From the NCBI GenBank assembly GCA_031553805.1, contig JAVBLC010000005.1, forward strand, positions 310,001 through 374,000: a stretch of DNA of 64,000 nt, given 5' to 3'. The notes below the pieces were generated by a model, which worked only from the letters and a program-made list of their open reading frames with translations, searched no databases and had not been told where the DNA came from. Below, in pieces: positions 56,621 to 64,000 of the stretch. The stretch's first letter is position 1; each line of letters starts with the position of its first letter. The position numbers were made by a program, and so were the translations under genes. This DNA is from JAITVB01 sp031553805. Its GTDB lineage: Bacteria; Bacteroidota; Bacteroidia; Bacteroidales; Rikenellaceae.

Positions 56621-58424
56621 AGAGTTGCAGATTATGTGCGTTGGTTTCCATATACTGTATAAACGCTTCGTTGATCATCCGGTGGCCGCCGGGCGTGGGG
56701 TAATCGCCCGAAAAGTACCAGTCGCCGCGGTGATCGGGACAGGCCGCGCGCAGGCCGTCCAGGGTCTGGAAGATGATCCGCACCGGACAACTGACCTCGC
56801 GCGGGGTAAGCAGCCGGGCGATCTCGGCTGAAATTTCGTCGTCGGTAAAGGGGGCATAAATCTCTTTCACGTAGTTGCGCAGTTCGCCGTCGGACAACGG
56901 GCGCTGGGCTTTCGCCCGTTCGTAGGCATCGGCCAGCACCTCTCCCCTGCCCGTTTTGTGTAGCAAGGATATTGCCGCACGGAAAGCGACCAGTTCTTCG
57001 AGGCACGGCATATCGATGCCATAGTAGTCGGGATAGCGCACCTGGGGTGCAGACGAAAGGACGAACATCCGCCGCGGACGCAGACGACCGAGGATCGAAA
57101 GGATGCTCTCGCGTAGCGTCGTCCCGCGCACGATGCTGTCGTCGATCACCGCCAGGTCGTCCTCTCCGGGGCGCAGGGTGCCGTAAGTGACGTCGTAGAC
57201 GTGGGCGGCGAGTTTGCCGCGCCGGTCGCTCTCGGAAATAAACGTGCGCAGCTTGATGTCCTTGATCGCCACCTTCTCGACCCGCACCCGCTCGGTAAGG
57301 ATCTTTCCCAGTTCTGCGGCGGTAAGGTGGCCCTGGGCAGTAATCAGGGCCGCCTTACGCAGGTCGAGCAGCGTTTCGAGTTCGTCGGTCAGGCCGAGAA
57401 AAGCCACCTCGGCCGTATTCGGGATATAAGAAAAAACGCACCGGGAGAGTTCCCCTCCCAGTGTGTCCAATAGCGGTGCTGCGATGTGGCGTCCGAGCAT
57501 CTTGCGTTCGCGGTAAATATCGGTATCGCTCCCCCGCGAGAAATAGATCCGTTCGAACGAGCAAGCTGTCAGCGTCCGGGGCGGCAGAATCTTTTCGAAT
57601 TTTACCTGGTGATCTGCCGTAACGATTACTGCCTCACCCGGAGCGAGTTCGCGGACGTCGCCGATCGCCAGGTTGAAGACGGTTTGCAACACCGGGCGTT
57701 CAGAAGCCACGGCGACGATCTCATCATCGGCATAGACAAACGCTGTGCGGATGCCCCACGGGTCGCGCAAGGTGAACGTTTCTCCCCGGCCCGTCGCCCC
57801 GCACATCGCAAAGCCGCCGTCCCACGCCGGGCACACTTTTCGCAACACCGCCACCAGGTCTACGTTACCCGTGCGGTGCCAGGCCTCGTCGAGCGCCTCG
57901 CCGATCTGTTCGAGGATGACGAACGTGTCGGCCGAATCACGCAGGTGTTGCCCTTCGTCCTCCATCGCGGCCAGCATCCGGTCGACGTTAGTCAGGTTAA
58001 AATTGCCGCACAGGGCCAGGTTACGCGCCGGATAAGCGCTGCGGCGCAAGAACGGATGGACGAACGACAGGCCCGAGCGCCCCGTGGTACTATAGCGCAG
58101 GTGGCCCAGGTAGACGTTGCCCAGGAAAGGCACCGAGGCAGGGTCCGCAGCCGCAGCCATCTGCGCCTCGACCGCGGCAAAGACCGTCGTGATCGCATCG
58201 CTACCCTCGGCCCGCTCGCGGAACATAAACTCCTCGCCGCACCGGCGGCCCGGGTCGACACAGGCGATACCCGCCCCCTCCTGGCCCCGGTTGTGCTGCT
58301 TTTCCATCAGTAGGTAGAGCTTGTCAAGGGCGTATTTCTCATTGCCATACTTCGCAGTATAGTACTCCAGCGGTTGGCGCAGGACGATCTGGGCGATCCC
58401 GCATTCGTGCTTCAAAGGTTCCAT
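56607..58424 (-). CDS. purF: amidophosphoribosyltransferase-like protein, long form
   Basis: 605 residues, about 100-130 more than usual PurF. Cys8 in the HECGIA opening would be the Ntn nucleophile after removal of a short propeptide. The glutaminase half runs to ~residue 270. In the phosphoribosyltransferase half the PRPP loop is intact (IDDSIVRGTT, ~residue 435), but the family GYVKNRYVGRTF segment has no counterpart: IKDIKLRTFISESDRRGK stands there. YIPNTAEVAFLG replaces the usual P.PDSG. block. About 90 extra C-terminal residues follow. Overlap with carA suggests linked nitrogen use. Whether it makes phosphoribosylamine is not certain. -7 box TACCTTTG at 58444-58451. Confidence 0.85.
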   Translation of the reverse strand: MEPLKHECGIAQIVLRQPLEYYTAKYGNEKYALDKLYLLMEKQHNRGQEGAGIACVDPGRRCGEEFMFRERAEGSDAITTVFAAVEAQMAAAADPASVPFLGNVYLGHLRYSTTGRSGLSFVHPFLRRSAYPARNLALCGNFNLTNVDRMLAAMEDEGQHLRDSADTFVILEQIGEALDEAWHRTGNVDLVAVLRKVCPAWDGGFAMCGATGRGETFTLRDPWGIRTAFVYADDEIVAVASERPVLQTVFNLAIGDVRELAPGEAVIVTADHQVKFEKILPPRTLTACSFERIYFSRGSDTDIYRERKMLGRHIAAPLLDTLGGELSRCVFSYIPNTAEVAFLGLTDELETLLDLRKAALITAQGHLTAAELGKILTERVRVEKVAIKDIKLRTFISESDRRGKLAAHVYDVTYGTLRPGEDDLAVIDDSIVRGTTLRESILSILGRLRPRRMFVLSSAPQVRYPDYYGIDMPCLEELVAFRAAISLLHKTGRGEVLADAYERAKAQRPLSDGELRNYVKEIYAPFTDDEISAEIARLLTPREVSCPVRIIFQTLDGLRAACPDHRGDWYFSGDYPTPGGHRMINEAFIQYMETNAHNLQLYAES

Positions 58425-58443
58425 ACACTTCTATTATATGATA

Positions 58444-58451
58444 CAAAGGTA
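58444..58451 (-). promoter_or_regulatory. -7 element of the purF-carAB operon
   Basis: TACCTTTG on the minus strand, 19 bp before the ATG; no clear -33. Confidence 0.45.
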
Positions 58452-58680
58452 GACCGGAGGAAAGTCGTAAAACGAAATTTCAGGAAATCGAAACACTTTT
58501 CATTTTTCATATCTTTTAATTTTCCACATATCTATCACCAAAAAAAACAATCTGAAAGAAAAATCAATCGTTTTAGTTCAAAACGAAAAATGCGCACATT
58601 TTTTGCACCAAAAAATGGACCGCCAGGGAATCCTCTTGCGGAAGTATCTATTAATTTTGCATCTGAAAGGAAGAAGCATT

Positions 58681-59913
58681 ATGGCATTGATCAATTCCCA
58701 ATTCCTAAAAGTGTCGCAGGACACTGTGGCCGGTGAGATCGAAAAGCGGGTGAATGTATTCAAGGTGCTTCATCCAAAGGCCGACCTGATCCATCTCGAC
58801 AGCGGCGACGTGGCTCTGCCGCTGGTCCCGAGCGTGGTCGAGGCGATCGCCGCCGGGGTGAAAGAAATGGGTAAAAACGACACATTTCGGGGACGAGGAC
58901 CGGTGCGGGGTTATCCTTTTCTGATCGATGCGATCATCAAAGGCGATTTCAAAAGCCGCGGCATCCGGATCGCGGCGGGCGAAATCTTCGTGAATGAGGG
59001 CACCACGCGCGACGTGGCGGGTATCGGCGACATCCTGTGCCGCGACAACCGCATCGGGGTGATGGACCCGATCTTCCAGACCTACGTCGAGTCGAACGTG
59101 GTCGGCTACCGCGCCGGCATCCTCGACAAAGACAAACACTGGAGCAACATCGTCTACCTGACCGCGTGCGAGGAGAACAATTTTATTCCCGACCTGCCCG
59201 CCGAGCGTCCCGACGTGATCTTCATGGGTTACCCCAACGACCCGACGGGCATAGCTTTCACCCACGACCAGCTCAAGCGCTGGGTCGACTACGCGATCGA
59301 GAACGACGTGCTGATCCTCTTCGACGCCACCTACGAGGCGTTCATTACCGAACCCGGCGTCCCCCACTCGATCTACGAGATCAAAGGGGCGCGGAAGGTG
59401 GCGATTGAATTCCGTAGTTTTTCGAAATCGGCCGGGTTCACCGGGTTGCACTGCGGTTACACGGTGATTCCGACGGAGCTGAAAGGCTATTCGATGTACA
59501 GCGGGAGCGACATCTTCTTCAACGACCTCTGGCAACGGAGGCAAACGATCCGGAGCAACGCCCCCTCGTACGTGATCCAGCGCGGGGCGACCGCCCTCTA
59601 CACCGCACAGGGACAGCGCGAGATTCGGCAGAACGTGGACTATTACATGAAAAACGCCGCGATCCTGCGGTCGGCCCTCGATGCCGCCGGGCTACGCTAC
59701 TGGGGCGGGGTCAACGCTCCCTACCTGTGGGTGCGTTCGCCGTGGGGATCGTCCTGGAAACTCTTTGACCGGCTGATCGAAGATGCCCACATCCTCTCTG
59801 CCCCCGGCGAGCGCTTCGGCCCCAACGGCGAAGGCTACATCCGCCTGAGCGCATTCGCCAACCAGAACCAGGTGATTATGGCCAGTTCGCGGATCGCCGA
59901 ATTGGCCCTGTAA
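58681..59913 (+). CDS. divergent DapL-like PLP aminotransferase paralog
   Basis: 410 residues from the ATG at 58681 (SD-like AGGAAG before it; the in-frame 58603 start adds 26 unlike residues). Clearly homologous along its whole length to the canonical DapL at 61278-62507. PLP Lys249 in RSFSKSAGFTG and the Asp in LFDATYEAF are kept. But NNPTG is NDPTG (Asp187, where fold I enzymes use Asn to hold the PLP O3'), YGPEQG is RGPVRG, DGAKSD is EGTTRD, TDPVYPVY is MDPIFQTY, and the N-terminal GSYLF is missing. The carboxylate-binding Arg388 remains. Likely a changed substrate or lost activity; product unknown. Heads the dapF-GNAT-dapL-asnA series. Confidence 0.82.
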   Translation: MALINSQFLKVSQDTVAGEIEKRVNVFKVLHPKADLIHLDSGDVALPLVPSVVEAIAAGVKEMGKNDTFRGRGPVRGYPFLIDAIIKGDFKSRGIRIAAGEIFVNEGTTRDVAGIGDILCRDNRIGVMDPIFQTYVESNVVGYRAGILDKDKHWSNIVYLTACEENNFIPDLPAERPDVIFMGYPNDPTGIAFTHDQLKRWVDYAIENDVLILFDATYEAFITEPGVPHSIYEIKGARKVAIEFRSFSKSAGFTGLHCGYTVIPTELKGYSMYSGSDIFFNDLWQRRQTIRSNAPSYVIQRGATALYTAQGQREIRQNVDYYMKNAAILRSALDAAGLRYWGGVNAPYLWVRSPWGSSWKLFDRLIEDAHILSAPGERFGPNGEGYIRLSAFANQNQVIMASSRIAELAL

Positions 59914-60022
59914 CAACCGCTTCTCAATGTGTTGCAAAAAGGCCCCGCACGGGTCCCGGGGAGTTCTTGCCTTTTGGAGAAGGCGAATGTAAAATATAAA
60001 AAACTATAGATCAATTAATTAC

Positions 60023-60865
60023 ATGAACAACATAACTTTTACCAAGATGCACGGGGCGGGAAACGATTACGTCTATATCGATTGCACCCGCCAAATGATC
60101 GAGCGGCCCGGGGAACTGGCCATCCGGGTAAGTGACCGCCATTTCGGGATCGGGTCGGACGGGCTGGTATTGATCTGCCCTTCGACGGTGGCTGACTTCC
60201 GGATGCGGATGTTCAACGCCGATGGTTCGGAAGCACAGATGTGCGGAAATGCCTCGCGGTGCGTCGCCAAATATGTTTATGACAACGGGTTGACCGACCA
60301 AACGGTATTCACCCTCGAAACCTTGGCTGGGATCAAGAGCCTCGAGCTCTTTTTCCGGGACGGAGAGGTGGAACATGTGCAGGTTGATATGGGAGTTCCG
60401 GAATTCCATCGGCCCTTGATTGCGCTCAATCTGGCGGCCCGACGGATGATCGACCTGCCTGTAGCGGTCGGGGGTGAAGTGTTCCGGATGACCGCCGTTT
60501 CAATGGGCAATCCCCATACGGTGAGTTTTGTCGACGATGTCGACAGCTTCGACCTACACCGTTTCGGGCCGATGATCGAGCAGCATCCGCTTTTTCCGGA
60601 ACGAACCAACGTCGAATTTGTCGAGAGGCGCCTCGACGGCTCGCTAAAGATGCGCGTCTGGGAACGGGGGGCAGGCGAAACGATGGCTTGCGGCACAGGG
60701 GCTTGCGCCGCGCTGGCGGCTGCCGTCGAAACCGGACGTGCCGACCGCCGGGCGACAATCTCGCTACCGGGCGGCGACCTCGAAATCGAATGGGATGTCG
60801 CTACCGGACATATGCTGATGACCGGACCCGCCGAAACAGTCTTCGAAGGCACCCTTTTTATCTGA
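60023..60865 (+). CDS. dapF: diaminopimelate epimerase
   Basis: 280 residues. Interconverts LL- and meso-DAP, the peptidoglycan and lysine precursor. Both catalytic Cys are present: AQMCGNASRC (~residue 75) and MACGTGACAAL (~residue 220). GNDYVYID near the N terminus and GNPHTVSFV in the middle fit the family. 109 bp after the DapL paralog, 14 bp before the GNAT gene, which is followed by dapL: DAP genes grouped in one run. Confidence 0.96.
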   Translation: MNNITFTKMHGAGNDYVYIDCTRQMIERPGELAIRVSDRHFGIGSDGLVLICPSTVADFRMRMFNADGSEAQMCGNASRCVAKYVYDNGLTDQTVFTLETLAGIKSLELFFRDGEVEHVQVDMGVPEFHRPLIALNLAARRMIDLPVAVGGEVFRMTAVSMGNPHTVSFVDDVDSFDLHRFGPMIEQHPLFPERTNVEFVERRLDGSLKMRVWERGAGETMACGTGACAALAAAVETGRADRRATISLPGGDLEIEWDVATGHMLMTGPAETVFEGTLFI

Positions 60866-60879
60866 AAAACAACGCAACA

Positions 60880-61281
60880 ATGATTCAATACAAAACGACC
60901 AAAGAATTCACGGAAGAAGAATTAAAACGGTTGTTCCTTTCCGTGAATTGGTCTTCCGGCAACTATCCCGAGAAGCTGGTCGTCGCCATGAAAAATTCAT
61001 CGTCTGTCTTTACGGCCTGGGACGGAGAAAAGCTCGTAGGGTTAGTCAACGTTTTAGATGACGGAATAATGACCGCTTACGTACATTATCTCCTGATCAC
61101 GCCTGAATATCAACATACAGGGATCGGGGAAAAATTAGTAAAAATGGTTGCTGAAAATTACAGGGACTATTTGCGGATCGTCCTGATCGCGTATGACAAG
61201 GAAGTCGGGTTCTACAAGCACTGCGGCTTTGAAGTCGGAGCAGAAAAGACGCCTATGTTTATCACAACACTTTGGACATGA
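60880..61281 (+). CDS. GNAT-family N-acetyltransferase
   Basis: 133 residues from the ATG at 60880. GNAT fold with acetyl-CoA-binding motif A in YLLITPEYQHTGIGEKLVKMV (short of Q/RxxGxG/A: QHTGIG, ~residue 78-83), and a C-terminal FYKHCGF motif. Substrate unknown. The coding sequence is visibly poorer in GC than dapF and dapL around it and uses codons such as TTA and AGG, suggesting later insertion. Yet its stop overlaps the dapL ATG (ATGA), so it is translationally built into the operon. Confidence 0.87.
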   Translation: MIQYKTTKEFTEEELKRLFLSVNWSSGNYPEKLVVAMKNSSSVFTAWDGEKLVGLVNVLDDGIMTAYVHYLLITPEYQHTGIGEKLVKMVAENYRDYLRIVLIAYDKEVGFYKHCGFEVGAEKTPMFITTLWT

Positions 61282-62507
61282 TACGAGCGAACGAGAATTA
61301 CGAAAAACTGCCGGGCAGTTACCTCTTCTCAGAGGTGGCGCGGCGGGTGGCGGCTTACCGCGAGGCAAACCCGGCGGCCGGGATCATCCGGTTGGGGATC
61401 GGCGACGTGACCCTGCCCCTACCCCCGACGGTGATCGATGCTTTGCACCGGGCGGTTGAAGAACAGGCGACAGCCGCCACATTTCGCGGCTACGGCCCGG
61501 AGCAGGGCTATGAATTCCTGCGCCAGGCGATCGTCAAACACGATTTTATCCCACGCGGCGTAACCCTCGAAGCTGACGAAATATTCATCGGCGACGGGGC
61601 CAAAAGCGACATCGGCAACTTCGGGGATATTCTTTCGGGGGATAACGTCGTGGCGCTCACCGACCCGGTCTATCCGGTCTACGTCGACACGAACGTCATG
61701 GGCGGACGCGGCGGCGAACTGGCCGACGGCCGCTGGAGCCGGATCGCTTACCTGCCCTGCGTGCCCGAGAACGGGTTTGTACCCGATTTCCCGGCCGCGG
61801 TACCTGACGTGATCTACCTCTGTTACCCGAACAATCCGACCGGCACAGTGCTCGACCGCGACCACCTCCGGATGTGGGTCGAGTATGCCCGGGCCAACGG
61901 GGCGTTGATCCTTTTCGACGCCGCTTACGAGGCGTTCATTGCCGAGGACGACATCCCCCACTCGATCTACGAGATCGACGGGGCAAAAGAGGTGGCGGTC
62001 GAGTTCCGGAGTTTTTCGAAGACCGCCGGCTTCACCGGACTAAGGTGCGGTTACACGGTCATTCCAAAAACGCTCCGGTGCCGCGACGGGGCGGGGCGCA
62101 AGGTGTCGCTCAACAAGTTGTGGTACCGACGGCAGAGCACGAAATTCAACGGCGTGTCGTATATCGTCCAGCGGGCGGCCGAAGCCGTCTATTCGCCCGA
62201 GGGGCAGCAACAAATCAAAAGCAACATCGCCTATTATATGGAAAACGCCCGGCTCATCCGCGGCGGATTGCAAGCTGCCGGCATGGAGGTCTGGGGCGGG
62301 ATCAACGCCCCCTACCTGTGGCTGCGGACGCCGGACGGGATGGGATCGTGGGACTTTTTCGACCGGCTGCTCGACGAGTGTCATATCGTCGGCACGCCCG
62401 GCGTAGGATTCGGCCGCAGCGGCGAAGGATTTTTGAGGTTGACCGCTTTCGGGCGGCGCGAAGAGGCCCTGGTGGCCATCGAACGGATCAAACAATGGAA
62501 ACGATGA
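61278..62507 (+). CDS. dapL: LL-diaminopimelate aminotransferase
   Basis: 409 residues from the ATG at 61278 that overlaps the GNAT stop (an in-frame TTG at 61272 is possible). Converts tetrahydrodipicolinate directly to LL-DAP with glutamate as amino donor. Family motifs are all canonical: GSYLF near the N terminus, FRGYGPEQGY (71-78), GDGAKSD (105-111), TDPVYPVYVDTNVM, YPNNPTG (183-189), SFSKTAGFTG with the PLP Lys, RRQSTKFNG, and GEGFLRLTAF near the C terminus. It is the working DapL; compare the divergent paralog at 58681. Confidence 0.96.
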   Translation: MIRANENYEKLPGSYLFSEVARRVAAYREANPAAGIIRLGIGDVTLPLPPTVIDALHRAVEEQATAATFRGYGPEQGYEFLRQAIVKHDFIPRGVTLEADEIFIGDGAKSDIGNFGDILSGDNVVALTDPVYPVYVDTNVMGGRGGELADGRWSRIAYLPCVPENGFVPDFPAAVPDVIYLCYPNNPTGTVLDRDHLRMWVEYARANGALILFDAAYEAFIAEDDIPHSIYEIDGAKEVAVEFRSFSKTAGFTGLRCGYTVIPKTLRCRDGAGRKVSLNKLWYRRQSTKFNGVSYIVQRAAEAVYSPEGQQQIKSNIAYYMENARLIRGGLQAAGMEVWGGINAPYLWLRTPDGMGSWDFFDRLLDECHIVGTPGVGFGRSGEGFLRLTAFGRREEALVAIERIKQWKR

Positions 62508-62608
62508 AAATGCAAGGGTATGCCGGCGGTTACTCAATGGCGCGAAATCCGCGGCGCGGAAACGAAAAATGCCCCATAGGACCGAAAAAGGAGATGACCG
62601 GCAGCTGA
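62504..62608 (+). CDS. possible 34-residue small ORF coupled to dapL
   Basis: ATG overlaps the dapL TGA (ATGA), then 34 codons without a stop: MKMQGYAGGYSMARNP.. ending MTGS. Basic, one Cys, no known motif. Position and coupling are suggestive, but the length could be chance. Confidence 0.25.
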   Translation: MKMQGYAGGYSMARNPRRGNEKCPIGPKKEMTGS

Positions 62609-62668
62609 CCGGCGACTGAAGAAAGCACCAAGGCCTCCTATCGTAAAAACCCTTAAAAATTAAAGACG

Positions 62669-63703
62669 ATGAAGTTATATATCCCCTCGGACTACCGCGC
62701 GACGCTGGTGCCCGAAACCATGGAACAAGCGATCAAAGAACTCAAAACGCGTTTCCCGGACGAGCTGGCCCAGGCGCTTAACCTGCGCCGGGTGACCGCC
62801 CCCCTCTTCGTGCTTTCGGGCACAGGGATCAACGACGACCTCAACGGCACGGAGCGGGCCGTTTCCTTCTGTGTGAAAGATTTGGGCGAAGCCCGGGCCG
62901 AAGTCGTCCATTCGCTTGCCAAGTGGAAGCGGATGAAGCTCGGCGCCTATAAAATCCCGCCCGGATTCGGCCTCTACACCGACATGAACGCCATCCGCGC
63001 CGACGAAGAACTCGACAACCTCCATTCGATCTACGTCGACCAGTGGGACTGGGAGCGCACGATCACCGCCGACGACCGCAACCTCGATTTTCTGAAAGAG
63101 AGCGTGCAGAAGATCTATGACGTATTGCGCAGTGTGGAGCAATACGTTTACGCGGTGCATCCGCACATCACCCCGGTGCTGCCCGAGCAGATCACGTTCA
63201 TCCACGCCGAGGAATTACAGTCGGTGTTTCCGTCGCTCACCCCCGCCGAGCGTGAACGCGAAGCGGCGAAGAAACACGGTGCGATCTTCGTGATCGGCAT
63301 CGGCGGCCCGCTGGCCGATGGCCAGAAGCACGACGGGCGCGCCCCGGACTACGACGACTGGTCGACCCCGACCGTCAACGGCTACAACGGGCTCAACGGC
63401 GACATCATCTTCTGGAGCCCGGTGTTGGACGCCCCCTTCGAAATTTCGTCGATGGGCATCCGGGTCGACCGCGAGGCGCTAATCCACCAACTTGACGCGG
63501 AGGGGTGTCCCGAACGTCGAAAACTGTTTTTCCACCGGTCGCTGCTCGAGGAACGCCTGCCGCTGTCGATCGGGGGCGGTATCGGGCAAAGCCGCCTGTG
63601 TATGTATTTCCTCCGTTGCGCCCACATCGGCGAGGTGCAGGCCTCGTTGTGGAGCGACGAGATGATCGAAACCTGTCGCCAGCATAATATTTTTCTGAAA
63701 TAA
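62669..63703 (+). CDS. asnA: aspartate-ammonia ligase
   Basis: 344 residues, normal for AsnA. Makes asparagine from aspartate, ammonia and ATP by adenylation. Class II aminoacyl-tRNA-synthetase-like fold: FVLSGTGINDDLNGTERAV (motif near residue 50), DMNAIRADEELDNLHSIYVDQWDWE (~110), and the C-terminal SIGGGIGQSRLCMYFL (~residue 305), the motif 3-like ATP site. Followed 24 bp later by glnN, so ammonia-using genes are adjacent. Confidence 0.96.
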   Translation: MKLYIPSDYRATLVPETMEQAIKELKTRFPDELAQALNLRRVTAPLFVLSGTGINDDLNGTERAVSFCVKDLGEARAEVVHSLAKWKRMKLGAYKIPPGFGLYTDMNAIRADEELDNLHSIYVDQWDWERTITADDRNLDFLKESVQKIYDVLRSVEQYVYAVHPHITPVLPEQITFIHAEELQSVFPSLTPAEREREAAKKHGAIFVIGIGGPLADGQKHDGRAPDYDDWSTPTVNGYNGLNGDIIFWSPVLDAPFEISSMGIRVDREALIHQLDAEGCPERRKLFFHRSLLEERLPLSIGGGIGQSRLCMYFLRCAHIGEVQASLWSDEMIETCRQHNIFLK

Positions 63704-63727
63704 TCCCATACAAAAACCATAACCGAC

Positions 63728-64000
63728 ATGAGCACACTCAGATTCCGCCTCCTGGACGAAGCCTTTAATCGCAGGCCCGTCGACATCGCCCTACCCGAAA
63801 CGCGTGTCCCCGATTACTTCGGGGCGTGCGTTTTTTCGCGCGAGAAGATGAAAAAGTATCTCTCGAAAAACTCATTTAAAACGCTGTGCGAAGCCATCGA
63901 CGCCGGCCGGCCGCTGACCCACGCCACGGCCGAAGAGGTGGCCCAGGGAATGAAGCAATGGGCGATCGACCTCGGTGTGACCCACTACACCCACTGGTTC
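63728..64000 (+). CDS. glnN: type III glutamine synthetase, N-terminal part (3' end outside window)
   Basis: First 91 residues of an open frame that runs off the window. STLRFRLLDEAFNRRP, then DYFGACVFSREKMKKYLSKNSF and GMKQWAIDLGVTHYTHWF are the N-terminal signature of GlnN (GSIII, ~730 residues), the main ammonia-assimilating glutamine synthetase in Bacteroidales. Preceded 24 bp upstream by asnA. Confidence 0.93.
   Translation, partial: MSTLRFRLLDEAFNRRPVDIALPETRVPDYFGACVFSREKMKKYLSKNSFKTLCEAIDAGRPLTHATAEEVAQGMKQWAIDLGVTHYTHWF

Overview
The window is about 58% GC by eye and reads as a Bacteroidetes chromosome, most likely Bacteroidales. Evidence: a SusC/SusD pair, promoters of the TTTG-N19/20-TAnnTTTG type with little Shine-Dalgarno sequence, LL-diaminopimelate aminotransferase (DapL) lysine/peptidoglycan synthesis, type III glutamine synthetase, DUF1573, DUF386 and DUF4369 proteins, and long OmpA-less outer-membrane barrels. 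The high GC fits an Alistipes/Rikenellaceae-like genome; that placement is inference. No phage, integrase, transposase, CRISPR array or rRNA was seen.

Layout. 1-6.7 kb (+): 3' end of purL, then murI, ftsK and a lolA-like gene. 6.7-16.4 kb (-): a ZIP transporter and a complete phosphate locus reading porin, pstS, pstC, pstA, pstB, phoU, phoB-like regulator, phoR-like kinase. 16.9-21.8 kb (-): an outer-membrane barrel protein with a LytS/LytTR pair. 22.1-25 kb (+): tRNA-Leu(TAG), trigger factor, purU. 25-28.5 kb (-): dapA, then HAD phosphatase, PAP2 phosphatase, polysaccharide deacetylase and ubiX in one operon. 28.6-31 kb: a DUF386 gene, a 56-residue two-cluster ferredoxin and, divergent from it, hydG. 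31-34.3 kb (-): a HAD lipoprotein, and an anSME-type radical SAM enzyme overlapping a short trigger-factor-like gene. 34.5-41.7 kb: a 6-bladed-propeller lipoprotein gene (+) converging on gntR-susC-susD (-), with two identical inverted operator candidates. 42-49.3 kb: TlpA-like thiol oxidoreductase, small START-like and membrane proteins, AsmA-like protein, DUF1573 protein. 49.3-51.6 kb (+): an NfnA/NfnB-like pair. 52.3-58.4 kb (-): purF-like, carA and carB with overlapping ends. 58.7-64 kb (+): a divergent dapL paralog, dapF, a GNAT gene, canonical dapL, asnA and the start of glnN.

The genes group into phosphate uptake, nitrogen assimilation (NfnAB-like, carAB, asnA, glnN), DAP/lysine synthesis (dapA, dapF, dapL) and envelope biogenesis. 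The most interesting signals are: a DapL paralog that keeps the PLP lysine but has Asp for the Asn of the NPTG motif and has lost LL-DAP contacts; a PPIase-less trigger-factor-like protein translationally coupled to an anSME; a PstC with a PstS-like segment in its first periplasmic loop; and three families of intergenic repeats (a ~122-bp palindrome in three copies, a ~27-nt hairpin in six copies, and a mosaic element at four loci), none of which I can assign to a named family.
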